64,000 nucleotides of DNA from the NCBI RefSeq assembly GCF_003991585.1, contig NZ_PQSP01000006.1:1-64000 (forward strand). The letters run 5' to 3'. The notes beneath the pieces were generated by a model. It searched no databases, was not told the origin of the DNA, and saw nothing but the letters and a program-made list of their open reading frames with translations. The DNA is from Saezia sanguinis (GTDB taxonomy: Bacteria; Pseudomonadota; Gammaproteobacteria; Burkholderiales; Burkholderiaceae_C). Made by a program: the position numbers and the translations under genes. Below, one piece after another: positions 18,404 through 28,800 of this stretch (position 1 is its first letter; the number at the start of each line of letters is the position of its first letter).

Positions 18404-18426
18404 AACTGATCGAAAACCGGTCTTGC

Positions 18427-18487
18427 GCCAGCAGTTGTTGCTGTTTGACTCCAAGCAAATAGCAAACACTGCTGGCATTATTTTTTT
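18427..18487 (+). terminator. Terminator of the class I fumarase gene
   Basis: Arms GCCAGCAGT (18427-18435) and ACTGCTGGC (18468-18476), with further imperfect pairing inside, are followed by ATTA and seven T. Confidence 0.8.
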
Positions 18488-18560
18488 AGCGTTCCCTCAT
18501 ACAGACTGTCAAATGCGCGGATAATCTGCACATGGCCTGTTTTGTTCCGGCACACGCACC

Positions 18561-19472
18561 ATGCAGTCGACTGATCCACTTTTTATCCAGCAGCAACCCG
18601 CCACCAACAGCACTTCCAGCACTGCTGTACCCTGCCCCAACCCCGATACCCTGCCACCCATCGGCGTGTTCGATTCCGGCATCGGCGGCTTGAGCATTCT
18701 GCGCGCGCTGTTGCAAACCATACCCCAGCGCCGGTTTGTCTACCTGGCCGATACCGCCTACGCCCCCTATGGAGAACGCGGCGACGCCTACGTGATCGAA
18801 CGCTCGCGCACCATTGCCCGCTGGATGCACGATACTCAACACACCTGCGGCCTGGTCATTGCCTGCAACACCGCTACGGCAGCAGCCGGTAGTACCCTGA
18901 GAAATGAGTATGGCGAAAGCTGGCCCATTGTCGGGGTGGAGCCCGGCATCAAACCTGCGGCACAGCTCAGCCAAACCGGCCGCATCGGCATCATGGCTAC
19001 AGCCGGTACGCTGAACAGCGCCAAATACCAGACGCTGATACGACGCATTCACGACAGCACGCACATTCCGCTGCAACTGTTCCCTTGCCCGTGCGATGGC
19101 CTGGCCGAAGCCATTGAACACCACCGCACCGAACAAATAGAGACGCTGGTTGAACGCTACGCGGCACAGTTAAAGGCTTTATCGCCGGATGTGGTGGTAC
19201 TGGGCTGCACCCATTACCCATTGATCAGGGACCGCATTGCGCAGGCTTTGCCTGGAATACACATTCTGGATACCGGCGCTGCCGTTGCCCGCCATGCGCA
19301 AACCGTATTTTCAGCCGGCAATGGCGCCACCACGCCCCCGGCCATCAGCAAGACAACTAGCGAAACGCCCTCACTTCACGTATGGACCAATGAAACCCCT
19401 GCACTGCTGAGCCAGGCATTAAGCCGTTGGCTGCCGGGCACACCTGCCCAGGTGCATACATGGTCTTCTTAA
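18561..19472 (+). CDS. murI: Glutamate racemase
   Basis: A 303-residue cofactor-independent racemase that makes D-glutamate for peptidoglycan. Catalytic cysteines are Cys102 in VIACNTATA and Cys216 in VLGCTHYPL. The substrate motif GVFDSGIGGLSILR lies near residue 35, and YLADTAYAPYG follows. The first 30 or so residues are a Thr/Pro/Ser-rich extension without counterpart in the usual enzyme, so a later start is possible, although no in-frame ATG follows before the core. It lies between the fumarase terminator and ridA. Confidence 0.95.
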   Translation: MQSTDPLFIQQQPATNSTSSTAVPCPNPDTLPPIGVFDSGIGGLSILRALLQTIPQRRFVYLADTAYAPYGERGDAYVIERSRTIARWMHDTQHTCGLVIACNTATAAAGSTLRNEYGESWPIVGVEPGIKPAAQLSQTGRIGIMATAGTLNSAKYQTLIRRIHDSTHIPLQLFPCPCDGLAEAIEHHRTEQIETLVERYAAQLKALSPDVVVLGCTHYPLIRDRIAQALPGIHILDTGAAVARHAQTVFSAGNGATTPPAISKTTSETPSLHVWTNETPALLSQALSRWLPGTPAQVHTWSS

Positions 19473-19568
19473 AATCAGAACACATGCGCCAGCCGACACA
19501 CCAGACTTGATGCCTGCCGTTTGAGCATCATGTTACTGGCAAATAGCCGTGGTAGCTCAACACACAGG

Positions 19569-19952
19569 TCAGGCTTTCGGCCTGCGCGCAACCATCTCTA
19601 TTTCAACCTCCGCCCCCAGCGGCAGGCCACCAACCTGAACCGTGGTTCTGGCCGGGTAAGGTTGTGAAAAGTTCTTTTCATACACGGCATTCATCACCGC
19701 AAAATTGCCCATATCCAGCAGGTACACGTTGACCTTTTGCACATCGTCCAATGTCAGCCCTGCTGCCTGTAGAACACTTTTTAGGTTGTCAAAACACAGT
19801 TGCGTCTGCTCGGCAACGCCACCCTGAATCAACTTGCCGGTAACCGGGTCTATCGGCGTTTGCCCCGATAAAAAGAGCAGCCCTTCACTTTCCACCGCGT
19901 GCGCATAAGGCCCTGTGGCCACAATACCCGAAGCCGTTACAGATTTTCTCAT
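19569..19952 (-). CDS. ridA: RidA family protein (reactive intermediate/imine deaminase)
   Basis: A 127-residue YjgF/YER057c/UK114 family member, a cytosolic trimer that hydrolyses reactive enamines and imines formed by PLP enzymes. Seen: GPYAHAVESEGLLFLSGQ, CFDNLKSVLQAAGLTLDDV, and PARTTVQVGGLPLGAEVEIE, in which the arginine of PART is the residue characteristic of true, active RidA proteins. The UMF1 transporter gene lies upstream on the same strand, 52 bases away. Confidence 0.93.
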   Translation of the reverse strand: MRKSVTASGIVATGPYAHAVESEGLLFLSGQTPIDPVTGKLIQGGVAEQTQLCFDNLKSVLQAAGLTLDDVQKVNVYLLDMGNFAVMNAVYEKNFSQPYPARTTVQVGGLPLGAEVEIEMVARRPKA

Positions 19953-20004
19953 TGCGTACCCTTTCTATAGAACAACCCACAACACTATGCTTGTGCCCTG
20001 CCGT

Positions 20005-21321
20005 TCAGGACTTTTCTTCATCCCCAACTGATCCATCCTGCAACTCGGCCAGCCAGATACCGCGCTGCACATCCAGCGGCAACACCATCACAATACCGGC
20101 CACAAACAGCATGGAAATCAGCCCTACGCCCACACGGGCGCCAAACATCCAGTTCAGCAGGCCAAACAAGACCAGCCCGATGATGGAGGCCAGCCGGGTC
20201 GACAGCGACCACAGCCCAAAAAACTCTGCCAGCCGTTTTTCCGGCGCAAACAGCCCCACCATGGCGCGCCCGATGGATTGACTCGACCCCATGCACAAAC
20301 CGGCCATGGTCGCAGCCAGCCAGAATTCACCTTTGGTGTGACACATCGATACGCCAACACAGGTAATCGCCCACACCAGCAGCACTACAATCAGCATCAG
20401 CTTATGACCCAGCCAGTCCTGCAAAAAGCCCAGCATGAACGCACCACCTGCCGCGGCGATGTTAAGCAAAAACATCATCAGGATAATTTCCTGCTGCGTC
20501 ATGTGCACAACATCCTGCGCGTAAATGGCTGCCAGCGCAATCACCACGGCGACCCCGCCCTGGTAAAACACGGTACTCAGCAAAATCTGCCGCAGGTCAG
20601 GAAATGCCCGGACTGATTGGATAGACAACCCTATCTCTGCCCACACCGATGCTCTGCGCAGCAGTGCCTGGCGCGGTTTGGCGCGCTCTTTAAGCAACGC
20701 AAACGTCACACAGGCGCATGCGCCATAAATGCCTGCGGTAATCCACATCGTCACCGGCGTATACTCAGCCTCGGTTCTGCCCTGTTTTATCGCCCACAGG
20801 ATATACGCCAGGCAAACACCCAGCGTCAGCATGCCGCCCAGGTAACCAATGCCCCAGCCCAAACCCGAAATGGTTCCCAGCTTTTCGCGTTTGGCCAGCT
20901 CAGGCAAAAAGGCCGCAATGAACCCTTCGCCCCATGAATAAAACGTGTTGGACAGGATGATCATCGCAATGGCCAGCGCCACCGCACCAGCACCAGTCCA
21001 CCCCAACAGCGCCGTGGTGACAACACAGCCGGCGGTAGTAAACATCAACAGCCTGCGTTTGGCGCCATGCCGGTCTGCCCATTGCCCCAGTGTGGTGGCT
21101 GTGAGCATGACGATCAGATACGACACTGCCAGCGCCCATGACCAGGCGGTTGCCCCCCAGGGTTTGTCGTTGCCCACAATCACGCCGGTAAAAAACGGCG
21201 CATAAATGGCCGTAAGCACCACCAGCGTATAACCCGAGTTGGCGAAGTCATACATCGCCCAGCCCAGCACCTCGCGGACTTTAACCCCCGGATTCAACGC
21301 GTTTTGGATGAAATTTTTCAT
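20005..21321 (-). CDS. MFS transporter of the UMF1 family
   Basis: A 438-residue transporter with about twelve hydrophobic segments. The N-terminal WAMYDFANSGYTLVVLTAIYAPFF and the following GQWADRHGAKRRLLM loop are typical of the UMF1 group (related to the yeast vacuolar effluxer Atg22). FYSWGEGFIAAFLPELA and GSSQSIGRAMVGLFAPEKR also fit. The cargo of bacterial members is largely unknown; amino acid efflux is suggested only by the yeast relative. The gene lies just upstream of ridA. Confidence 0.88.
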   Translation of the reverse strand: MKNFIQNALNPGVKVREVLGWAMYDFANSGYTLVVLTAIYAPFFTGVIVGNDKPWGATAWSWALAVSYLIVMLTATTLGQWADRHGAKRRLLMFTTAGCVVTTALLGWTGAGAVALAIAMIILSNTFYSWGEGFIAAFLPELAKREKLGTISGLGWGIGYLGGMLTLGVCLAYILWAIKQGRTEAEYTPVTMWITAGIYGACACVTFALLKERAKPRQALLRRASVWAEIGLSIQSVRAFPDLRQILLSTVFYQGGVAVVIALAAIYAQDVVHMTQQEIILMMFLLNIAAAGGAFMLGFLQDWLGHKLMLIVVLLVWAITCVGVSMCHTKGEFWLAATMAGLCMGSSQSIGRAMVGLFAPEKRLAEFFGLWSLSTRLASIIGLVLFGLLNWMFGARVGVGLISMLFVAGIVMVLPLDVQRGIWLAELQDGSVGDEEKS

Positions 21322-21445
21322 GCGTCTTCGGCGTCACAGGCACATGGCATGCGGTGGTTACCCCGCAGCAAAGCTCCTGCCCTATTGGTCAAAAAAACAA
21401 GCGCCATGACGACGCATACTTATCATCAAAGCCGACATCACACCG

Positions 21446-22048
21446 TCAGTGCAGCCGTCTTTTCCCCGCATCGTGCAGGCCGCCCAAAGCAATTTCAGAC
21501 CACATGGTATTGACCGGAAAAAGCGAACTCTCCATCTGCTGGGCACGCTGGCTGAATAAACGATCGATTTCCGCAACAACGCCACCAAGCTCTGCCGCGT
21601 CAAAATGCCGCTCCATCGCCCCGATCACATCCTCCACCAGCAAATCACGCTGGGCTTTCAGGATCGCCTGCGGGTTTGGCCCGACAAACAGCAAGTGGTA
21701 TTCATCTTCCGCATTGTCATCATCGGCATCAAAATAACTCACTTCAATAGGGGCGCCTTCGCGCGCAATTTCATTGAGGCTGCGACACAGCTCCTCAGCC
21801 GCCTGGTCAAAAGAATCGTCCCCTTCCACCGTCCAGCACATGCGCAACACATAGTCACTGAGGTCGAACGTCACGCCCGGCTCCTCAGGAAAAAGGCTGC
21901 CTGCGGCTTCGTTCAGCGACGATGCGCCGGCAAAACGCCATAAAGGCTGCAACGCCTGCTCAATCTGCTCTGGCATGATATCCCGCCGCACCGGTACATC
22001 ACCGTGCACGTGAATTTCATACAAAGTATTTGTCTGTGTCATTTCCAA
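21446..22048 (-). CDS. Conserved hypothetical protein (DUF6806-like)
   Basis: A 200-residue acidic cytosolic protein. It opens with a short beta-rich IHVHGDVPVRRDIMPEQIEQAL segment, carries an alpha/beta middle (MCWTVEGDDSFDQAAEELCR, SYFDADDDNAEDEYHLLFVG), and a helical tail (DVIGAMERHFDAAELGGVVA). I recall similar proteins in Burkholderiales under DUF6806 but cannot confirm it here. No signal peptide, no membrane segment and no catalytic motif is seen. It lies upstream of the UMF1 transporter on the same strand. Confidence 0.7.
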   Translation of the reverse strand: MEMTQTNTLYEIHVHGDVPVRRDIMPEQIEQALQPLWRFAGASSLNEAAGSLFPEEPGVTFDLSDYVLRMCWTVEGDDSFDQAAEELCRSLNEIAREGAPIEVSYFDADDDNAEDEYHLLFVGPNPQAILKAQRDLLVEDVIGAMERHFDAAELGGVVAEIDRLFSQRAQQMESSLFPVNTMWSEIALGGLHDAGKRRLH

Positions 22049-22336
22049 TCAATCCTGTTTGACAACCAGCACGGTCTGTAGTCTGCAACCACGCCGGAAG
22101 ACCTCTTCATCAGGTAAGCTCCATCATAACAAATACCCTGTGAAAAGGGTAACCATTTGTCTCATACCCCCTCGTTTCTCACTCATGTCATCAGCAAACG
22201 GTGATTTTGGCCTTTTCCCCTCTTTTGTTTTCACAAAAACCGCTTTGTTGCCGTTTCTTTACACCACTGCCCCTGTCGGCATCCGGTATATCCAGTATTA
22301 TTTTCCCACTCCTATTGACCAGAAAGAGAAAAGACC

Positions 22337-22783
22337 ATGATCCATTCACATACACTCAAACGTCTGGGCCTGCTGTTATGCGCAGGCGCTGTTGCCATGG
22401 TTGCCGCAGGCTGTGCAGGCAAAACTTCTGCTCCCCTGGCAGCCCAGCAGGCTTTCATCCGGGGCGAAGTGTTTTACCTGAACCGCATGGCGCTCCCGGC
22501 CGATGCGCAACTGACCGTATCGCTCAATGACGTTTCCCTGGCAGATGCCCCAGCCAAAGTGCTGTCCCGGCAGGAAATCAACACCGCCGGCAAGCAGGTG
22601 CCCATCTCTTTCACCCTGACCTATGATCCGACCCAGGTGCAGGCCAACCACACCTACAGCATCAGCGCCCGCATTGAGCAGCAGGGCCAGTTACTTTACA
22701 TCAACACCGAGCACATCGGCGTCAAACTCGATGGCACCGACCCGCAGCCGGTACGGGTGAAGGTTGACGCTGTAAGTCGCTAA
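22337..22783 (+). CDS. YbaY-family lipoprotein
   Basis: A 148-residue protein with a lipoprotein signal peptide. A basic start (MIHSHTLKR) is followed by a hydrophobic core and the lipobox VAAGC, so Cys26 should be lipidated. The mature part is a single beta-sandwich domain of the YbaY type: FIRGEVFYLNRMALPADAQL, then LTVSLNDVSLADA and a YSISARIEQQGQLLYINTE strand pair. It should be anchored to the outer or inner membrane facing the periplasm. Relatives include type III secretion pilotin-like proteins, but no secretion genes are nearby. Function unknown. The 288 bases upstream hold only a small hairpin (TACCCT 22134-22139 and AGGGTA 22146-22151). Confidence 0.85.
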   Translation: MIHSHTLKRLGLLLCAGAVAMVAAGCAGKTSAPLAAQQAFIRGEVFYLNRMALPADAQLTVSLNDVSLADAPAKVLSRQEINTAGKQVPISFTLTYDPTQVQANHTYSISARIEQQGQLLYINTEHIGVKLDGTDPQPVRVKVDAVSR

Positions 22784-22807
22784 CCTCTTTGGTTTTTGCA
22801 TAAAAAA

Positions 22808-22834
22808 GGCGCGGCCTCTTTCAAATGCCGCGCC
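22808..22834 (-). terminator. Terminator of the narK1K2GHJI operon
   Basis: Arms GGCGCGGC and GCCGCGCC with an 11-base loop. On the minus strand the stem is followed by six T, 38 bases after the narI stop codon. Confidence 0.85.
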
Positions 22835-22871
22835 AATGAAGGGAGCTTGTTGCAAGCTATCAATCAATCGG

Positions 22872-23558
22872 TTACTTTCTGGGCCGTACCAGTTGCCATG
22901 GACGAACCAGATAACCCACCGTACCAAACCCGCTCCAGATATGTACCAAACGGGTAAACGGGAAAATCAGAAACAGGCTCATGCCCATGAACAGGTGCAG
23001 TTTGAACATGATGGATGCATCAGCCACATAGCTGGCAGCGTCTCCACGGAACGTCACAATGTGTTGCGCCCAGGTCATCAGGCGCACCATTTCGTGCCCG
23101 TCGGTATGCTTGGCTGATACAAAAATCGTCGACAACCCCAGCAGCAGCGTCAGCAAAATCCAGATCAGCACCAGCTTATCACGCCAGGTACTGTTCACCG
23201 ACAGCCGGTCAGAGGAAAAACGCCGGTACAGCAGCATGATCAGGCCAATCAGCGTGATCGAACCAAGAATACCACCGCCCACCATCGCCAGCATCTGCTT
23301 GAACTGGTGGCTGATGCCCAGCGCCTCCCACACCGCAATCGGCGTCAGCAACCCAACCAGGTGGGTGAAAAACAGCCCGATAATACCCAGGTGGAACAAC
23401 ACATTGGCTACCCTCAGGTTACCGCGGTGCAGCAACTGGCTCGAATCGGTTTTCCAAGTGTACTGCTCGCGCTCAAACCGCACAATACAACCCAGCAGAA
23501 AAACCGCGCCGGCAATGTAAGGGTAAATGCCGAATACAAATTGATTAAGATAACTCAT
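22872..23558 (-). CDS. narI: Respiratory nitrate reductase, gamma subunit (cytochrome b)
   Basis: A 228-residue inner-membrane subunit with five hydrophobic segments. It takes electrons from quinol and passes them through two b hemes to NarH. Seen: YLNQFVFGIYPYIAGAVFLLGCIVRF-type N terminus, NVLFHLGIIGLFFTHLVGL with heme histidines, and the C-terminal KLHLFMGMSLFLIFPFTRLVHIWSG, where the last two heme ligands are expected. It is the last gene of the nar operon, 3 bases after narJ, and is followed by a strong terminator. Confidence 0.96.
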   Translation of the reverse strand: MSYLNQFVFGIYPYIAGAVFLLGCIVRFEREQYTWKTDSSQLLHRGNLRVANVLFHLGIIGLFFTHLVGLLTPIAVWEALGISHQFKQMLAMVGGGILGSITLIGLIMLLYRRFSSDRLSVNSTWRDKLVLIWILLTLLLGLSTIFVSAKHTDGHEMVRLMTWAQHIVTFRGDAASYVADASIMFKLHLFMGMSLFLIFPFTRLVHIWSGFGTVGYLVRPWQLVRPRK

Positions 23559-23561
23559 TGT

Positions 23562-24227
23562 TTATCCTTTCAGACCTGCGCCGGCGGGCGCCTTGGCATA
23601 AAAGTGAACAGGTTGAACAGTACTGGCGCTGCCCAGCAACGGCTCCATGCCCTCCGTACTCGGACCAAACTTCTCCAGCGCCTCATCCATATCGCGCACC
23701 GGCGTCACACGCAGTGGTTGCGCCTGAACCGGACACAGGTCCTGCAATAATGTGAAAATCCCCGCATATGGCGATTGCGCCTGTGCCAGCTTGTGTCCGA
23801 TATGCGCCACCACATGAATTGCATCTCCTAACAGCTCACGCGCTTTGTCCAGTGAGCACATCGATAAAAACTCCAGAAACAACGGCAGATAATCAGGCAG
23901 CTCATTGCCAGCCGGTTCAAAGCCGCCTTGCTGATACTCCTGCAACAAATCCACCATGGCCTGCCCGCGCGAGCGGTCTTCCCCGTGCAGGTGCTCAAAC
24001 AGATGCAACGAATGCGACGGCGTGCGGTCAAACGTCAGCACATACCCTTCCTGCAACTCAATCAGGTCTGTACGCTGCAAATGGTGCAACAGCACGTTCA
24101 GCGAAGTATTGCCCAATGACAGCTTTTTAAGCTCATTGCGGATATCTTCAATGCCATCCAGCAAATCCTGCTGCGGATACGAGAGCAGCACTGAAAGAAT
24201 TTTGTAGATGCCTGTGGTCTCGTTCAT
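23562..24227 (-). CDS. narJ: Nitrate reductase molybdenum cofactor assembly chaperone
   Basis: A 221-residue cytosolic chaperone of the TorD/NarJ group. It binds the NarG N terminus and holds the enzyme until the cofactor and Fe-S clusters are in place; it is not part of the final complex. Seen: YKILSVLLSYPQQDLLDGI at the N terminus and the family core PDYLPLFLEFLSM. Its start overlaps the narH stop by 4 bases (ATGA), so translation is coupled. Confidence 0.94.
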   Translation of the reverse strand: MNETTGIYKILSVLLSYPQQDLLDGIEDIRNELKKLSLGNTSLNVLLHHLQRTDLIELQEGYVLTFDRTPSHSLHLFEHLHGEDRSRGQAMVDLLQEYQQGGFEPAGNELPDYLPLFLEFLSMCSLDKARELLGDAIHVVAHIGHKLAQAQSPYAGIFTLLQDLCPVQAQPLRVTPVRDMDEALEKFGPSTEGMEPLLGSASTVQPVHFYAKAPAGAGLKG

Positions 24228-25783
24228 CTTTTATCCTTTTCAATGTTGTCCTGCCGGTCTTTACGCGAACCGTAAAACACAATTGGAGACGCTTTCTTCT
24301 GACCAAACAGACTGTCCTTGTTATAGCCGTCAGAGCAGCCATTGCCAAAGCTGAAACCGCACGAGGCTTTGTCTTCAAACGTGTTCTCCACCAGCTCTTT
24401 ATGTGAGGAGGGAATCACAAAGCGGTCGTCATACGCGGCCAGCGCCATGATCCGGTACATTTCCTCCACCTGCTCGGCCTGCAGATGCGTGCCGCTGAGC
24501 GCGCTTTCATCCACTACCTTTTCAACCGATTTGGCGCGCATGTAACGGCGCATGGCAATCATTGTTTCCAGCGCTTTCACAATCGGCTCTTCCTTGCCGG
24601 CGGTCAGCAGGTTGGCCAGGTAGCGCACCGGAATACGCAGGTCTTTCACATCCGGAATAATGCCCTTTTCACCCACCAGCCCGCTTTCAATCACAGACTG
24701 GATCGGCGACAGCGGCGGAATGTACCACACCATCGGCAGCGTGCGGTATTCCGGATGCAGCGGAAACGCCACCTTCCACTCCATCGCCATCTTGTACACC
24801 GGCGACTTGCATGCCGCGTCAATCCAGCTCTGCGCAATACCCTGCTTCAGAGCTTCAGCCTGCACTTCGGGGTCATTCGGGTCCAGGAACACATCCAGTT
24901 GTGACTGGTACAGATCCTGGGTATCTTCCGTAGCGGCAGCCGTTTCAATCTTGTCGGCGTCATACAGCAACACACCCAGATAACGGATACGCCCGACACA
25001 CGTTTCAGAGCACACGGTAGGCTGGCCACCCTCAATACGCGGGTAGCAGAAAATACATTTTTCCGATTTGCCGGTCGTCCAGTTGTAATAAATCTTCTTG
25101 TACGGGCAGCCCGAAATACACATGCGCCAGCCGCGGCATTTGTCCTGATCAATCAGCACAATGCCGTCTTCCTCACGTTTGTAAATCGAACCCGCCGGGC
25201 AGCTTGCCACACAGGCCGGATTCAGGCAGTGCTCACACAGGCGGGGCAGATACATCAGGAATGTATTTTCAAACGCCGCGTGCATCTCCTTCTGGATGCC
25301 TTCAAATAGGGCATCCTTGGAGCGCTTGGAAAATTCGCCGCCCAGGTCGTCTTCCCAGTTCGGACCCCACTCGATCTTCTCCATTTTCTTGCCGGTCAGC
25401 ACCGACACCGGGCGCGCTGTCGGCGGCGTCTTCACCTCCGGCGCATTCTGCAGGCGTTCATAGTCGTAAGTGAACGGCTCGTAATACTCGTCAATCTGCG
25501 GCAGATTCGGGTTGGCAAAAATATTGGCCAGCAGTTTCACCTTGCCGCCCTGGCGTGGCTTGAGCTTGCCATTGTTTTGCCGTACCCAGCCGCCCTGGTA
25601 TTTGTCCTGGTTTTCCCATTCCTTCGGGTAGCCCACGCCAGGCTTGCTCTCCACGTTGTTAAACCAGGCGTACTCCACACCATCGCGACTGGTCCAGACG
25701 TTTTTACAGGTTACCGAGCAGGTATGGCAACCGATACACTTGTCCAGATTCAGGACCATGCCGATTTGTGCTCTGATTTTCAT
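24224..25783 (-). CDS. narH: Respiratory nitrate reductase, beta subunit
   Basis: A 519-residue electron-transfer subunit on the cytoplasmic face. Four cysteine groups are visible: CIGCHTCSVTC, CEHCLNPACVASCP, CRGWRMCISGCP (a tryptophan replaces one cysteine, as expected for the [3Fe-4S] cluster) and CIFCYPRIEGGQPTVCSETC. Together they carry three [4Fe-4S] and one [3Fe-4S] cluster between NarI and NarG. Full length. It lies 36 bases after narG and overlaps narJ. Confidence 0.97.
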   Translation of the reverse strand: MKIRAQIGMVLNLDKCIGCHTCSVTCKNVWTSRDGVEYAWFNNVESKPGVGYPKEWENQDKYQGGWVRQNNGKLKPRQGGKVKLLANIFANPNLPQIDEYYEPFTYDYERLQNAPEVKTPPTARPVSVLTGKKMEKIEWGPNWEDDLGGEFSKRSKDALFEGIQKEMHAAFENTFLMYLPRLCEHCLNPACVASCPAGSIYKREEDGIVLIDQDKCRGWRMCISGCPYKKIYYNWTTGKSEKCIFCYPRIEGGQPTVCSETCVGRIRYLGVLLYDADKIETAAATEDTQDLYQSQLDVFLDPNDPEVQAEALKQGIAQSWIDAACKSPVYKMAMEWKVAFPLHPEYRTLPMVWYIPPLSPIQSVIESGLVGEKGIIPDVKDLRIPVRYLANLLTAGKEEPIVKALETMIAMRRYMRAKSVEKVVDESALSGTHLQAEQVEEMYRIMALAAYDDRFVIPSSHKELVENTFEDKASCGFSFGNGCSDGYNKDSLFGQKKASPIVFYGSRKDRQDNIEKDKR

Positions 25784-25819
25784 TTTCTCATCCTTGTCGT
25801 CATCGTGTTCGGGTCAAAC

Positions 25820-28800
25820 TCACTCGGCGGCAACAGCGCCCTGTGCTTCTTCTTCCATCCAGTCCACTTTTTTCATCTTGCGCACCACCACAAACTCATC
25901 GCGGTTGGAACCCACCGTGCCGTAATAGTTGAAGCCATAGGCCAGTTGCGCATAACCGCCAATCATGTGCGTAGGCTTGAGCACGGCGCGTGTGACCGAG
26001 TTATGAATACCGCCGCGCTTGCCTGACACTTCGGCACCCGGCACATTGACAATTTTTTCCTGTGCGTGGTACATCAGAATCATCGTCTCCGGCACCCGCT
26101 GGCTCACCACCACACGTGCGGTCAGCGTACCGTTGGCGTTGAACACCTCCACCCAGTCGTTATCCACCAGATCGGCTTTTTTCGCGTCCACTTCCGACAC
26201 CCACACATGCGGGCCACCGCGTGACAGCGTGAGCATGCGCAGGTTGTCCGAATACGTGCTGTGAATACCCCACTTCTGGTGCGGCGTGATGAAGTTCAGC
26301 ACAATTTCCGGGTTCCCGTTGCCATGTTTGCCCAGCACCTTCTCGGTGGTCTTCAAATCCACCGCCGGCTTATACACACACAGCCCTTCGCCAAACATGC
26401 GCATCCACTGGTGGTCCTGATAGAACTGCTGGCGGCCGGTGATCGTGCGCCAGGGAATCAGTTCATGCACATTGGTATAACCGGCGTTGTAGCTCACCTC
26501 TTCGCTTTCCAGCCCTGACCAGGTCGGCGACGAAATGATCTTGCGTGGCTGTGCCTGCACATCTCTGAACGTGATACGGTCATGTTCACGCGGCTTGGCC
26601 AGGTGTGTATGGTCAATGCCGGTATTTTTCGACAATGCTTCCCAAGCCTTCACCGAGACATGCCCGTTGGTTTCCGGCGCCAGCGTCAGAATCATTTCTG
26701 CCGCGTTGATGGCGGTATCCAGCTTAGGCTGCCCCTTGCCCGCGCCCTTGGTCACCACATTGTTGATCTTGCGCAGCAGCTCAACCTCGTGCCCTGTCTT
26801 CCAGTTAATGCCTTTGCCACCATTGCCCACTTTTTCCAGCAGCGGGCCGATGGATGTGAACTTGTCATAAATAGCGCCATAGTCACGCTCCACCACCGTC
26901 ATGGCCGGCATCGTTTTACCCGGTATCGGGTCACATTCGCCCTTCTTCCAGTCTTTGGCGTCAAACGCCTGTCCCAGTTCCTGCGGGGTATCGTGCATCA
27001 GCGGTGTCAGCACCAGATCCTTCTGCATACCCAGGTAGTCTTTGCTCAACTCGGAAAACTTCTTGGCAATACCTTTGTAAATTTCCCAGTCGGTCTTGCT
27101 CTCCCACAGCGGTTGCACCGCTTCACTCAGCGGGTGAATGAACGGATGCATATCCGATGTGTTCAGGTCATCCTTTTCATACCAGGTCGCTGTCGGCAAC
27201 ACCACGTCAGCATACAGGCAGGTCGTCGACATGCGGAAATCCAACACCACCAGCAGATCAAGCTTGCCTTCAGCAGCAGGGCGTACCGTGATCTCTTTGG
27301 GTTTAATGCATTCCTCTTCTTCGCTCATCACGGCGTTCTGCGTACCCAGCAGATACTTCAGAAAGTACTCATGCCCTTTACCGGATGAACCCAGAATATT
27401 GGAGCGCCACACAAACAGATTGCGCGGAAAATTCTTCGGATTATCCGGATCATTACACGCCATATCCAGCGAGCCGTTTTTCAAACCTTCCACGGCATAC
27501 TGAATCGGGTCTTTGCCGGCAGCCTCCGCCTCACGCGTCACGTCCAGCGGATTGCTTGAAAGCTGTGGCGCAGAAGGCAGCCAGCCCATGCGTTCAGACT
27601 TGGCGTTGTAGTCGATCATCGACATCTGCATCACCTGATTGCCATAGGTCGGCGCGGCAATCTCATCCACCCCCAGCTTTTCATGGCGCCACTGGCTGGT
27701 GTGTGCATAAAAGAACGATGTCCCGTTCATCTGCCGGGCCGGGCGCTGCCAGTCCAGCGAGAACGTCAGCGGCGTCCAGCCCGTTTGCGGGCGCAGCTTC
27801 TCCTGCCCCACATAGTGCGCCCAGCCGCCGCCACTCTGCCCCACACAGCCGCACATCATCAGCATGTTGATAATGCCGCGATACGTCATGTCCATGTGGT
27901 ACCAGTGGTTCAGCCCGGCCCCCACAATCACCATGCTCTTGCCGTGTGTCTGGTGCGCATTCTGTGCAAATTCACGCGCCACCTGGATCACCAGTTCAGG
28001 CTTCACACCGGTGTGCTTTTCCTGCCAGGCCGGGGTATAAGGCACGTCCTGCATATAGTCGCTTGCCACATTGGCGCCACCCAGACCCCGGTCAATACCA
28101 TAGTTGGCCGCAGAAAGGTCGTACACCGTTGTCACTAAAACCTCTTGACCATCTGCCAGCCGTATCTTTTTCGCCGGTACATTGCGCAGCAATACATCAT
28201 TGGCATCTTTACCGCCAAAGTAGTCAAATGCCACTGGCGCCACTTCATCATGTGAACCCAGCAGACTCAGACATGCCTTGATCTCTTTACCGCTGCCGTC
28301 CTCATGCTTGAGGTTCCATTTGCCGGACTGTCCCCAGCGAAAGCCGATAGAGCCCTTGGGTGCCACAATGTCGCCGGTGCTTTCATCCAGCACCAGTGTT
28401 TTCCATTCCGGATTGTTTTCTTCGTTACAGTTGCCATCCAGCTGGCTGGCGCGCAGGAAGTAACCCGGCAGCAAACGGCCATTCTCCTCTGTCAGCACCA
28501 CCAGGAAAGGCATGTCTGTCAGGCGGCGGCAATAATCGGTAAAGTAATCCGACGGATTTTCCAGATGGAATTCCTTCATGATCACATGCCCCATCGCCAT
28601 CGCCATGGCCGCATCGGTGCCCTGCTTGGGCGCCATCCAGATATCGCTGAACTTGGCCATTTCGCCAAAGTCGGACGACACCGCTACCGTCTTGGTACCC
28701 TTGTAGCGCACCTCGGTATAAAAATGCGCATCGGGCGTGCGTGTCATCGGGATGTTGGAGCCCCACACCATCAGGTAGGTCGAGTTATACCAGTCGGCCG

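Noticed and set aside
16820..18478. A 552-codon frame opposite the class I fumarase gene
   Set aside because: It is a mirror of the codon pattern of the real gene; the translation is Gly/His/Val-rich without motifs.
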